Positions 30,401 through 39,500 of a stretch of 64,000 bases of DNA are shown here, piece by piece. Each line of letters opens with the position of its first letter. The stretch's first letter is position 1. The DNA comes from Paenibacillus macquariensis. Lineage in GTDB: Bacteria > Bacillota > Bacilli > Paenibacillales > Paenibacillaceae. Below the pieces are notes generated by a model. It was given only the letters and a program-made list of their open reading frames with translations. It ran no database searches and was not told the origin of the DNA. Both the position numbers and the translations under genes were made by a program. The DNA lies in contig NZ_FTNK01000001.1 of the NCBI RefSeq assembly GCF_900156375.1, forward strand, positions 62,001 to 126,000. Reading direction: 5' to 3'.

Positions 30401-30481
30401 GTTCTGATTTGCATTCGTTGTCGTTGGAAACATGATAATGAACATAATAATAGCTAGAAATAATGACGTTATTTTCCTCAA
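27458..30481 (-). CDS. Secreted GH33 sialidase with CBM40 and cohesin-dockerin tail
   Basis: Secreted exo-sialidase, 1007 residues. The open frame reaches 30673, but its first 64 codons lie inside the previous gene; the TTG at 30481 has AGGAGA 7 bases upstream and begins a good signal peptide (LRKITSLFLAIIMFII). Order: signal peptide (1-24); CBM40 sialic-acid-binding domain (about 30-215); GH33 beta-propeller (about 235-700) with the YRIP motif, four Asp boxes (SLDQGKTW, SDDEGLTW, SDDHGATW, SFDGGETW) and the nucleophile Tyr region TYAYSSLS; a beta domain; cohesin (about 800-930); dockerin followed by a short PATTGSNAKE tail. It resembles clostridial NanJ/NanI-type sialidases. Only 16 bases separate it from the GH27 gene, so translation is probably coupled. 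Confidence 0.92.
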   Translation of the reverse strand: MRKITSLFLAIIMFIIMFPTTTNANQNVQTASDPSLVFRVDNQQIHNNNYTNLNDKLDALKALNEGTIIARFRYTGTSIMSLFSLSNNTVANGHFHLYISPSAIGSENRYEKAGETNVNTHVKTDITVKENEVHTLAMVVDQSQGYKYFLDGKLIKTDTTSARKFLSSIYSPNTAELGRTDRSSGNEYLFNGDIDFAEVYGRPLADQDLISITGVTQKQPIQNPLPEGAKITEPTSVFYPGLYGSNAYRIPALLYTEAGTLIAGIDKRINHGGDSPANIDMMVRRSLDQGKTWETNGVLINNYPGNASNIDQSLLEDRETNRIFSLVLGFPDGGGFPTSVKGSGFKTVNGQRYMVLLDANKKEYTIRENGEVYDDLNVKTTYKVDKLRNLFNSNVQISNVFLSNSPLKPRMTSYLELWHSDDEGLTWEGPTDLNGLLKEEWMAFLGAGPGTGIQMTQGSHAGRLVYPVYFTNENGSQNSAVIYSDDHGATWHRGESPNEGRIVNGVTMNERTSTGNELTESQVLEMPDGQLKLFMRNYSGYAQIATSFDGGETWDSEVVTEKGLIAAYCQMTAIRYNGQIDGKEAVIFASPGNSSSRINGTVKVGLIQENGTYSNGRTKYTFDWKYSQLVKEGTYAYSSLSNLSNGDVGLFYEGTGSAEMSFIKFNTEYLKWQRQTDSSVPHLVSIALTDSKPDGYKVNDKLRIKTVFDSYMMLTGDRSLKGTIGTKEVDFQLVSQNASGTEFIFETVFPEIASGSYPLDVAFSANLKAYGVSGNEFTTQAEANKLHTKVVSGTTAVQGAATSLKGASQVASGQAFDIQLGLRNVTQSVYAQDITVTYDQAVADFVTANSLIDGVNLIETVTKVPGTLRFLIASEGSGHAVTGDVDVLGLSFKAKEVTEPLTGTIKVSIAKFGDENGIETEAAPSSLSVEVTPGTVGIPGDINNDGKVSIGDLAIVAANYGKDSTSSDWMKIKHMDIDANGIIDIVDLSFVAKKIMEPATTGSNAKE

Positions 30482-30497
30482 CGAAATCTCTCCTTTT

Positions 30498-33203
30498 TTA
30501 TTCAATGATTTTCTTAGCCACACGGGATAAGTCTGCAATATCAATTGTGCCACTACCATCGAGATCCATATGCTTGATTTTATTCCAATCTGGACTTGTG
30601 GAATCTTTGCCATAGTTTGCTGCCACAATTGCAAGATCGCCAATGCTGATCTTACCGTCACCATTGATATCAACTTGAATTCCTTGGTCTTTAGCTGTCA
30701 CTTCAATACTTATTGATGAAGGTGTTGCTTCTATTTCCACGCCATTCTCATCGGCAAGCACACCACTTGTAACTTCAATCTTTCCTGTAGCCGTATCTGT
30801 AAGCATCTTCGCCTTAAAGTTAAGCTTCAGAAGTTGTACATCACCAGTGACTGCGTGATCGGTACCCGTACTAGCCAGAATCAAACGAACCTTCCCTAGT
30901 GTTTGAGTTGTGGAGTCTATGATTTCCACTCCATTAACCAACGACCCTGCTGTAATAAAATCCATCACGTTGGCGTCATAGCTTAATGTTATATCTTGCG
31001 CATATGCATCCTTAGTCAGATGGCTTAATGCAAGACGAACATCGAATTCTTCTCCTGCCGACACCTTATCTGCTCCAATTAACTGCGTCGCATTATCCTC
31101 TTCCATATCCTCATCTAACGATTCTCCAAATAATTTGAAGTCCCAGATACTAGCTTTGGTTGCGTTAGGAAGTCCGGTTACAGTAATTCTTGCATAGCGG
31201 CCAACGCTATTGAGGCTATCCTTCAATACCGCTCCAGCTTCCGTATTATTCGTGCGATCTACGGCAGTCGTCCAGTTCTCGCTACCTGTATCTTTCACTT
31301 CAATTTTGTATTGGTACACCTTATTGCTATTCTCGAAAGAAACTGATGAAGATTTCATTAGATGTTTGTTCCCCAAATCAACAGTCCAAGTGTGACCAAT
31401 GCCTGTATCTGAGGCAGACCATTTAGTAGAGATATTCCCGTCATTGCCATTCGAGGCAGGGAAGGCTGCATCCTCATTATCTGCTACTGCTGGCTTCCCC
31501 TGTGCAATCTCCTTCGCAATTGGTATTGCAGAGATTTCAATCTTGTCAAAATCAGGTGAGAAAGCGTTCACTCCACTATTGCTGAACTTCAACGTATTCA
31601 TTCCCTTATTGAGGTCCACGTTAATCATACTTGTACGAACACTGCTCCATCCTCCCGAGGAGGATAAGCTTAAGTTAGTGAAATGGATGCCATTCACATC
31701 TAATTCTGTATTTCTAGCATCTCCGCTAATATAGTTAATAGATAACTGATAAGAGCCTGTTGATGGTGCTGAAATATTGTTGAATTGGAGTGCATTAGCG
31801 ATTCCATTACCTACGTAACCAACGACAGAACCACCTGATGCTTCTGGCACAGAACGCAGTTTAGCCGTTCCGCTTAGTGTATTTGTGCTTGCTTCAGCTT
31901 CATATGCAACAGTCGGTATTTCTGCTGGTATTTCAGGATTGTAGGTTCCCTTTATTTTCAACATTACGCTTCCGTGTGCAGGTACGGTTGCGGAATAGCT
32001 ATAAGCGTGTGTTCCCATATCCTCGTGTCTCCATAAATCACGCACCTTAATTGTGTTCAGCAACCCAATCTGTTCAGAAGTCACAGTCATTCGCGCTGGA
32101 GCATTCGAACGATTAAGTAGAACAACAGCACGTTCTCCACTTGTACTGCTTCCTAAAGGTTTGGAGTATACCTGTAGACCACTCGTCGATTCATCTACTT
32201 TCTTACCTTGGATGCCGGCAGGATCTTGGTCTACAGCTATGACCTCAGCATTCTTGACAATATCAGCGAACCCGCTGCTATATGAGTTCGGAGTATCTAG
32301 TTGTGTTACATCGAGCCCAAGCATTAAGGGAGCAGCTAACACAGCCCACATACTGAAATTGGCAACCGATTCGTCGTAATTCAAGCCTTTTATTCCATTT
32401 TTATCAGAGACTACGCCTACTTCTAAGCTATCTGGATCATTAAAATGTCCTGGTCCCGCTACATCAGCATGAGGAACGGTCTGATCAACTTCATAGAGTA
32501 CACCCTTCCAGTAATCCCCCTGATTATCGATATCATAGCCAGTACGCCATGTATTACCGATCTCTGGAGCCCATTTCCATGGCTGTTGTTTTCCCCACTC
32601 ACAAATGTTAAATAGAATATCCCTAGCAGGATTTGCATTCTTTAGTGCATCACTAAATTCCTTATATTGAGTCTTGAAATCTAGACCCATTGAATCAGCT
32701 CCGCATGCATCCACTTTGATGTAATCAAATCCCCATTCGGCAAATTGATTCACATCTTGCTGATAATAGCCATAGCTACCCACTCTTCCTCCACAACCTA
32801 CTCTTCCGATATCTGTATAAATACCGATCTTCAACCCTTTGCTGTGCACATAATCAGCAAGAGCCTTCATCCCATTAGGGAATCTAGTTGAATCGGCGTA
32901 CATCTTCCCCTTTGCATCTCGACCACCTTGCCAACCATCGTCGATATTGACATAGAGATATCCCAAGTCACGCAATCCGGTACTAACCATGCTATCCGCC
33001 ACTTTACGAATTAACGCATCACTAACATTAAATCGAACGGCATTCCATGTACTGTAACCCATTGGTGGTGTTGCCCCCAAGGTATCATCTGCTTGATGCG
33101 ATGCATAAGCCTTTTGCGAACCAATACCCGTAAAGCATAGGGTTATAAATAATACAGTAATTAAGAACATTGCAAATATCTTATTTTTCCACATAAAAGT
33201 CAT
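30498..33203 (-). CDS. Secreted GH27 alpha-galactosidase with CBM and cohesin-dockerin tail
   Basis: Secreted alpha-galactosidase or alpha-N-acetylgalactosaminidase, 901 residues; GGAGG precedes the ATG by about 9 bases. Order: signal peptide (1-35); GH27 barrel (about 43-325) with TPPMGYSTWN, NIDDGW, nucleophile in YIKVDAC (D165) and candidate acid/base in WRTGYDID (D224); C-terminal beta domain to about 420; CBM35/CBM6-like domain (about 430-565); discoidin-like domain (570-700) closely related to one in the GH31 protein; cohesin (about 705-835); dockerin (843-901). GH27 members remove terminal alpha-galactose, and some remove blood-group-A GalNAc, so it fits trimming of O-glycan ends. The dockerin begins QVDINGDG, with Val where most paralogues have Gly. 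Confidence 0.92.
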   Translation of the reverse strand: MTFMWKNKIFAMFLITVLFITLCFTGIGSQKAYASHQADDTLGATPPMGYSTWNAVRFNVSDALIRKVADSMVSTGLRDLGYLYVNIDDGWQGGRDAKGKMYADSTRFPNGMKALADYVHSKGLKIGIYTDIGRVGCGGRVGSYGYYQQDVNQFAEWGFDYIKVDACGADSMGLDFKTQYKEFSDALKNANPARDILFNICEWGKQQPWKWAPEIGNTWRTGYDIDNQGDYWKGVLYEVDQTVPHADVAGPGHFNDPDSLEVGVVSDKNGIKGLNYDESVANFSMWAVLAAPLMLGLDVTQLDTPNSYSSGFADIVKNAEVIAVDQDPAGIQGKKVDESTSGLQVYSKPLGSSTSGERAVVLLNRSNAPARMTVTSEQIGLLNTIKVRDLWRHEDMGTHAYSYSATVPAHGSVMLKIKGTYNPEIPAEIPTVAYEAEASTNTLSGTAKLRSVPEASGGSVVGYVGNGIANALQFNNISAPSTGSYQLSINYISGDARNTELDVNGIHFTNLSLSSSGGWSSVRTSMINVDLNKGMNTLKFSNSGVNAFSPDFDKIEISAIPIAKEIAQGKPAVADNEDAAFPASNGNDGNISTKWSASDTGIGHTWTVDLGNKHLMKSSSVSFENSNKVYQYKIEVKDTGSENWTTAVDRTNNTEAGAVLKDSLNSVGRYARITVTGLPNATKASIWDFKLFGESLDEDMEEDNATQLIGADKVSAGEEFDVRLALSHLTKDAYAQDITLSYDANVMDFITAGSLVNGVEIIDSTTQTLGKVRLILASTGTDHAVTGDVQLLKLNFKAKMLTDTATGKIEVTSGVLADENGVEIEATPSSISIEVTAKDQGIQVDINGDGKISIGDLAIVAANYGKDSTSPDWNKIKHMDLDGSGTIDIADLSRVAKKIIE
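30550..30611. repeat. Near-identical dockerin-coding DNA segment (GH27 copy)
   Basis: This 62-bp stretch of dockerin code matches 33313-33374 in the esterase gene with a single mismatch (c for t). Adjacent dockerin segments of the GH31, sialidase, GH36-like and GH84 genes are also closely similar, indicating recent duplication or gene conversion of the tail. Confidence 0.8.
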
Positions 33204-33260
33204 ATTCGATTACCTCCATCAATATTTTTTTCACTTAACTCACGCCATCACCTTATTCAC

Positions 33261-35072
33261 TTATTCAATTACTTTTTTAGCCACAATAGACAAGTCCGCT
33301 ATATCGATTGAACCACTACCATCGAGATCCATATGTTTGATTTTATTCCAATCTGGACTTGTGGAATCTTTGCCGTAATTAGCAGCAATCATAGCTAGGT
33401 CACCAATGCTGACTTTACCGTCACCATTGATATCGCTTGTTGCTACAGCCTTAATTGCTATAGTCAGGGAAGTTGGATCCGTGCTCACTTCTTCCCCCTG
33501 ATCGTTACTTAGGACTGCTTCCGAAACTTGGAGGATCGTTGTATTAGCAAGACTACCGTTCTTTGCTTTAAAAGTAAGCTCCAAAATTTCCGCCTCACCG
33601 GTTATTGGATATTGGGCACCTGTACTAGCAATAATCACCCTCAGTTTTCCATTGGCATCTAATTTCGGCTCATTCAAGATGATGATGCCTTCTTTAATCG
33701 ACTTAATCGAATTAGGCACATATTCCATCACACTGTGATCATAGTTAATCGTTATGTCTTGTGCATACACACTCTTTACACCAGCAACTCCGTATTTAAC
33801 ATTTAAGGACTGACCTGGCGAAACAGTATCCGGATTGCCTGTCAATGTTGTCATAGGAATATCCAGAACAGCCGTGCTAACAACCACATCATTCAAAGTT
33901 AGTAACTTGTTCTCGCCCTTCACCTTGACTTTCGTCTTAACCGTATACGTCGAATCCATTCCAAGCCCTTCGAACTGGATAGCTCCAACTGGATCGCGTG
34001 AATTCGAGATCATTTGCTCATGATCACCTAACGTTATGGAGGATTCAACATATTCCACCGCGGTCATCCCGCCTGCAGCGGCTACTATCGGTGCTAACTC
34101 TATTGATAGTGTTGTTTTATCAATTCCTATAACCGGTGACATATTTAATGTCCCGATTGTCGGCGGTACAACATATCTAAGATTTGCGATATAGCTATTG
34201 GAATCATAGATTCCGAGTGTCTCAAATATCGCAGCTACCATTTGAGTGGAGCCAATATAGTTGGGATGGATATTGTCACTCAACCAAATACTCTTAATAT
34301 GACTTTGTTCTTTCTCAGCTTCCGTCCAATACTTATAGTGATCCACTAAAAGTAATTGCTTCTCCTGAGCAATTTTCCTAATCACACCCACATACTCAGG
34401 CAGGTTTGCTGCTCGCCCAGCATCTGCTGGTTTTATCGTATTGATTGTTTCTAGAATAGGGATCGCGCCAATACCTCTTACCCGATCTATTGCTGTCCTA
34501 AGATTCGATTCATATTCACTTAGCGGTACCATTTTGTTACTACTATCATTCATACCAAAAGCAAGGAACACGACATCTGGGTTATTCGCCGTAATCCATT
34601 TGTCAAAGTTGGCCATTAAGTCTCGAGTGGTCATACTTGAGACACCTGTATTTAGTACCAAATTCTTCGCTCTCGTAGGATTGGTTGCAGACATCTCGCC
34701 CCTCAACCGCTCTCCAAATAGTTCTGGAAATGACTTATATCCTTTTGTATGTAGCGCTCCATGCGTAATACTGTCCCCGTTAAATAGCCATGTTACAGGT
34801 TTATTACCAGCTATTAATGCTGCAAGTTCCGCTGGAATAGCAGGTTGCTCAGGCTGCTTCGAGTTGATATAATCCGGATCCACATTTACATATTTATCTT
34901 GATTGGATACCTTTGCTTTAACAGTTAATGTATATGGTTTGCTACTGATGACACTCCCCATATTCACCGTACCTGTTAGATTTGCGGTCTCTGTGGTGTA
35001 TTCCCCGTCTTCGGACTTTAATGTAATAACTGCCTTTTCAATATTCGGCACACCGATTAATGTATTAGCCAA
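33261..35072 (-). CDS. SGNH esterase with cohesin-dockerin tail: C-terminal half of a frameshifted gene
   Basis: The 603-codon frame starts at a TTG with no ribosome site or signal peptide, and overlaps the end of the upstream frame, which has both. The two therefore look like one gene broken by a -1 frameshift. This half holds a beta-sandwich remnant (1-85), an intact SGNH/GDSL hydrolase (about 90-300) with catalytic Ser in FNGDSITHG, oxyanion block GMNDSS and the Asp-His pair in DNIHPN, another beta-sandwich (310-400), cohesin (about 410-535) and dockerin (545-603). SGNH enzymes remove acyl groups; beside CBM40 and a sialidase the best guess is sialate O-acetylesterase (inference). If the shift is real, the esterase and its docking tail are not made with a signal peptide. 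Confidence 0.75.
   Translation of the reverse strand: MANTLIGVPNIEKAVITLKSEDGEYTTETANLTGTVNMGSVISSKPYTLTVKAKVSNQDKYVNVDPDYINSKQPEQPAIPAELAALIAGNKPVTWLFNGDSITHGALHTKGYKSFPELFGERLRGEMSATNPTRAKNLVLNTGVSSMTTRDLMANFDKWITANNPDVVFLAFGMNDSSNKMVPLSEYESNLRTAIDRVRGIGAIPILETINTIKPADAGRAANLPEYVGVIRKIAQEKQLLLVDHYKYWTEAEKEQSHIKSIWLSDNIHPNYIGSTQMVAAIFETLGIYDSNSYIANLRYVVPPTIGTLNMSPVIGIDKTTLSIELAPIVAAAGGMTAVEYVESSITLGDHEQMISNSRDPVGAIQFEGLGMDSTYTVKTKVKVKGENKLLTLNDVVVSTAVLDIPMTTLTGNPDTVSPGQSLNVKYGVAGVKSVYAQDITINYDHSVMEYVPNSIKSIKEGIIILNEPKLDANGKLRVIIASTGAQYPITGEAEILELTFKAKNGSLANTTILQVSEAVLSNDQGEEVSTDPTSLTIAIKAVATSDINGDGKVSIGDLAMIAANYGKDSTSPDWNKIKHMDLDGSGSIDIADLSIVAKKVIE
33313..33374. repeat. Near-identical dockerin-coding DNA segment (esterase copy)
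   Basis: This is the partner of 30550-30611 with one difference in 62 bases. The two lie in neighbouring genes about 2.8 kb apart in the same orientation. Confidence 0.8.
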
Positions 35073-36463
35073 ATGGACTGAAATAGCGTTACCTGTTCGC
35101 GTAAATCGATGTCTTGATTGATATGTTCTTGAGCAGACTCCTTTATATCTGTAAAGCCGTTAATATTCCATGTACTTCCGCTTCCACCTATACCAAAGTA
35201 CGTCATCAGTTCTTTCGCAATCCTTAGGTGTCCAAGCTCATTGGGCAGTTTGCCATCATTACCGATTAATGACACTAAGTCAGAGTAAGCTTTCCATGTG
35301 TCAAAATGATTCACAAGGAGGAGACTCTCCTGATTAGTAACCGCTTTCAAAGCCTCGACATAAGGCGTTAATTCTGTCGCATAGGCTGTATCTGTCGGAA
35401 ATACCGGTGTTTGGAATACAGGTATCGCTCCGTCCGCTCTAATCTGATCCGCAATTGCCTTTACATTCGCTTTGAAATCAATGATAGGAGTACCTTTCTT
35501 AGCATCCGCCGTACCCAGCATGACAAATACTGTCTTCGGATGTAGATCCTTCACAAGCCTATTGAAATCAACAAGAAGTTCCGACGAAGTCATCCCTTTC
35601 ATTCCCGTATTAAATACAAAATTATTACGTTGTACGACTCCACTCGCCATTTCCCATCTGATTCTTTCTTCGAAATGCTGCATGAAATTTCTGTAGCCTT
35701 TCGCCTGTCCTGCTGCAAATGTAATATCATCACCGGTAAATATGAAATTTGATGATTCAGTTGTACTTAAAAGAGACTTCTTCACGTTATTCAAATCAGC
35801 ATTCGCCTGCGGGACCGCTGTGCGTTCAATTAAGACTTTATCCGTTAATGGTGTGCGATACTCTTCAGCAAAGTCGATTACACCAGTAAATGGGTATTCG
35901 TTAGATCCGACCAGCCTATCCGTGCGTCCCAATTCAGCAGTGTTCGGGGCATAAATATTGTTTAGAAATTTCCTTGCGGACGTTGTATCCTCTTTAATCA
36001 AAGCCCCATCCAGAAAATATTTGTAGCCTTTTGCTTTATCCATAACCATAGCCACGGTATGAACATCATTCGGTGTTAAAACAATTGCGCCTGATTTAAC
36101 ATTTATATTTGAACTACTCTTTCCGGGCTCTTCATAACGATTCTCACTTCCAATGACCGATGGAGTAATATAAAGATGAAAATGTCCATTTGCCAAGGTG
36201 TTATTACTCAATGAAAAAAGGGACATGATTGAGGTACCTGTGTACCTGAATTTCACAATGATTGTGCCCTCATCCAATACTTTGAGCGCATCTATATTAG
36301 CATTAAGATTCGTGTAGTAATTCGTATTGATCGTTTGATTTTCAACCCTGAATACCAAGTTTGGATCGGATTCCTGTAATACTGTTTCATTTGCCAAAAT
36401 TGTAGTGGGAAACATAACAAGAAGTAATACAAGAGCAATAAATCCACACCATATTCTTCTCAA
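35057..36463 (-). CDS. CBM40 plus degenerate SGNH domain: N-terminal half of a frameshifted gene
   Basis: Secreted N-terminal part of the esterase. The frame reaches an ATG at 36472, but AAAGGAG abuts it; the TTG at 36463 has 9-base spacing and starts the signal peptide LRRIWCGFIALVLLLVMF. A CBM40 domain follows (about 27-200), closely similar to that of the sialidase (shared GTSIMSLFSLSNNT and GHFHLYI). Then comes an SGNH-like domain (about 225-425) in which the nucleophile Ser of GDSIT is Asp (FTGDDITFA) and the Asp-His motif is altered (LPNELGH), so it is probably inactive. The frame ends at 35057, while homologous sequence continues one frame away (RFTRTGNAISV..., joined near 35.07-35.15 kb). 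The full gene would span 33261-36463, about 1070 residues with a duplicated SGNH unit. Confidence 0.75.
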   Translation of the reverse strand: MRRIWCGFIALVLLLVMFPTTILANETVLQESDPNLVFRVENQTINTNYYTNLNANIDALKVLDEGTIIVKFRYTGTSIMSLFSLSNNTLANGHFHLYITPSVIGSENRYEEPGKSSSNINVKSGAIVLTPNDVHTVAMVMDKAKGYKYFLDGALIKEDTTSARKFLNNIYAPNTAELGRTDRLVGSNEYPFTGVIDFAEEYRTPLTDKVLIERTAVPQANADLNNVKKSLLSTTESSNFIFTGDDITFAAGQAKGYRNFMQHFEERIRWEMASGVVQRNNFVFNTGMKGMTSSELLVDFNRLVKDLHPKTVFVMLGTADAKKGTPIIDFKANVKAIADQIRADGAIPVFQTPVFPTDTAYATELTPYVEALKAVTNQESLLLVNHFDTWKAYSDLVSLIGNDGKLPNELGHLRIAKELMTYFGIGGSGSTWNINGFTDIKESAQEHINQDIDLREQVTLFQSIWLIH

Positions 36464-36490
36464 CCTGCTCATCTCCTTTATTATAGAGAG

Positions 36491-36519
36491 GACATACCTT
36501 CCTTCACAGAAGGTATGTC
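36491..36519 (-). repeat. Intergenic 11-bp hairpin GACATACCTTC/GAAGGTATGTC
   Basis: A perfect 11-bp inverted repeat with a 7-base loop (36491-36501 and 36509-36519) between the GH31 stop and the CBM40-SGNH start. The minus-strand side is followed by CCTCTCTATAAT rather than T's. It is a processing or stability stem or a weak terminator. Confidence 0.7.
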
Positions 36520-36547
36520 GATTCTCTCAACTGTTCCCTTATCTAAC

Positions 36548-39500
36548 TTACTCGATGATTTTTTTAGCCACACGGGATAAGTCTGCAATATCGATTGTGC
36601 CGTTACCATCGAGATCCATACGTTTGATTTTCGCCCAATCTGAACTAGTCGAATCTTTGCCATAATTAACAGCAATCATAGCCAGGTCACCGATGCTGAC
36701 TTTACCGTCACCATTGATATCACCTTGAATTCCTTGTTCTTCAGCTGTCACTTCAATGTTGATTGATAATGGTGTAGCTTCTGATTCCACGCCATTCTCA
36801 TCGGCAATCGTCACAGTTGGAGCTTCAATCTTTCCTGTAGCTGGCGCAGAAAGTACCTTCGCCTTAAAACTAAGCTCTACAATTTGCGCGTCGCCTGTCA
36901 CAGCTTTACCTGCACCTTCGCTTGCCAAGATCAACCGCAATTTGCCAGGTGATACTATTTTAGTATCAATCAGATTTACCCCATCGATCAACGATCGAGC
37001 AGACACAAAGTCCATAATAGTTGAATCAAAGTTAATGATGATGTCTTGAGCGAATACATTGTGTGACATATTGGTAATACCAAAACCTACAACGAAATCT
37101 TCTCCTGTCATCACACTACTCTTGGCTGTCAATTGAACCTGAGGTGAGGAGACTGCTTGCTTTACATGAAATACAGTAATCTCGGCTGCAGAAGCAAAAT
37201 CACCTAAACCCACGGTCGCTTCTAGCTTGATATAGGCCGCATTAATCGGTGCAAAATTAGCTTCTTTCAGCAGTTTATTCTGGGCCCATGAACCGCTCGT
37301 CACCTTTGTAAAAGTCAAGCCATCGACGCTTGTGTACACGTTGTATTGGGCGATCGTTCCGTTGCCCGCATCTGGTCGTGGTAAATAACCAAGCTTACTA
37401 ATTTCGTACGTCCCACCCAGATTGACAGTGATTGACTGCGGAAGTGGGTCGACGTTGAACCATTTCGTATGCCAATGCGTCTCTGGATCGCCGTCAAGTG
37501 CAAACCCTGGATCGTTACTTCCCGTTTGCGAGCTTGTTGCCGAAGCACTCATCTGGCTTTGCGGAATTTCCACGATATTTGTTTGTTCCGATACAGTTAC
37601 TTCACTAATTGCCGTAAATTCACCAATTACTGTCGTCACCGTAATGGTTGCCGTTCCCTGTCCCTTCGGTGTAACCAAACCTTTGTTATCCACGGAAGCA
37701 ACGGCAGGATTGCTACTCTTCCAAGTTAGAGATTTGTCCGTTGCATTCTCAGGCACCACCGTTGCAATCAGGGCAGTCGGCTGATCCAACACTTTGAGTG
37801 TAAGAGTCGGGTGATTCAATGTGACGCCAGTTGGCTTCACAACCTCATTTAAGGGAATACCGAATAATTTAACTTCACGTATGCTGGCTTTAGTATCCGT
37901 ATTCGGAAGTCCAGTTACCGTAATTCTTGCGTATTTACCACGGCTACCGAAGTTATTCTTTAGAACAGCTCCGATTTCCGAATTGTTTGTGCGGTCTACA
38001 ACTGTAATCCAATTCGAACTGCCCGCTTCCTGAACTTCGATTTTATATTTGTACAATTTATCAATGTGTTCAAATGAAATTTCGGAAGACTGAATCGAAT
38101 ACATGCTGCCTAAATCAACGGTCCAGACATGATTTGGATTCGCATCAGCTGCTGACCAACGTGTATCCAGATTTCCGTCATTCCCTGCAGTGGCCGGGTG
38201 CGCCGGTTCTTCACTATCTGAAGTAGCAGGTTTACCCTCTGTTATTAGCTGCATTTCTGGAAGTGCCTTTGGAGCATCATACACATCCAGCTCCGAAGCT
38301 GACGCGAAGCCGCCAAGTCCAACCACTGCTTCCAGCTTGACGTATTGGGCCGAAACGGCATCAAATACGATGTACTTCTTCATGTTGTTTCTAATCCACG
38401 TTCCACTGGATACGTTCGTATAGGTTTTACCGTCTGTACTTACATATAGGTTGTAAGAGGTAATTGTCCCATTGCCCGCATCCGTGCGCGGAGCATATCT
38501 GAATTGATTAATCTTATGAACACTTCCGAGATTAACGATTATCGATTGCGGCAATTTATCAGATCCATCCCATTTGGTATGCCACACGGAATTTAGATCT
38601 CCGTCAATCGCTTTAGAGGCCTCACTACCCTGCTGAGCACTAACAGCAGTTGCTTTCATCTCGCTTTTTGGAATTGGCATTGGTGCTGGTCTCGATAGAT
38701 CACGATAGATGTTCACCTCTGCTGCAGAAGCAAATCCACCTTCACCTTCCGTCGCTTCCAATCTTATAAATGCTGCTTCAACGGTGTCGAATGAGGCCGT
38801 TTTCTCCGACTTATCTGCATTCCACTGCCCATTAGTCACTAAAGTGTACTTGATGCCGTCCAAGCTGACATAAACGTTATATCCGGTGATGTTCCCATTC
38901 GTGCCACCGTACTGTCGCGGTAAGTATTTAAGTTTATTCACATATTGTTTGATCCCCAGATTTAATGTAACTGATTGAGGAAGAGCAGCACTTCCATTTA
39001 ATGAAGTACTCCAAATGGTTTCAAAGTTGCGATCCAGTACATTAGCTATTGGCGTTGTCGAATCCGCATTCGTAACTGTTGCAACCATATCTTCTTGCGG
39101 AATCCGGCTTGGATCCGTATCCTGCTCAGGTAATTCAATCTGTGTTGCATCAAGAAGAGGTGTCGTATCTGCGGTAAATCCAGATACTGTTAATTCAAAC
39201 CCTTTATTAGCCGACAGATCTGGTGTCTTCACATATACAATGCCTCCCTTATCTGCCGCATCGTAGTACCATCCGCTAACTGCTTTGTCCCATGCTGCCT
39301 TCGTTGCAAGTTCTGGATAAGCAGACGCATCCACGGAAACGGATGAAGGCTTATTTGGCATGTGAATCATAAACTGATTCGTGCGCGATTCCAGCTTGCC
39401 TTTGTAATTACCTACGCTTGCGCCTACTTGAACAATCAGATCACCTGTTCCTTGTTCCGGTGCGATCGCCTTAATCAAGGTCTCGGCATACTTGCCATCT

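Noticed and set aside
30482-30673. 64-codon N-terminal extension of the sialidase frame
   Set aside because: It lies over the dockerin code of the GH27 gene in another frame, has no ribosome site, and would hide the signal peptide; the TTG at 30481 with AGGAGA is far better.
35057-35160. Programmed -1 frameshift in the esterase gene
   Set aside because: No X XXY YYZ slippery heptamer or obvious downstream pseudoknot was found; mutation or sequence error is simpler.
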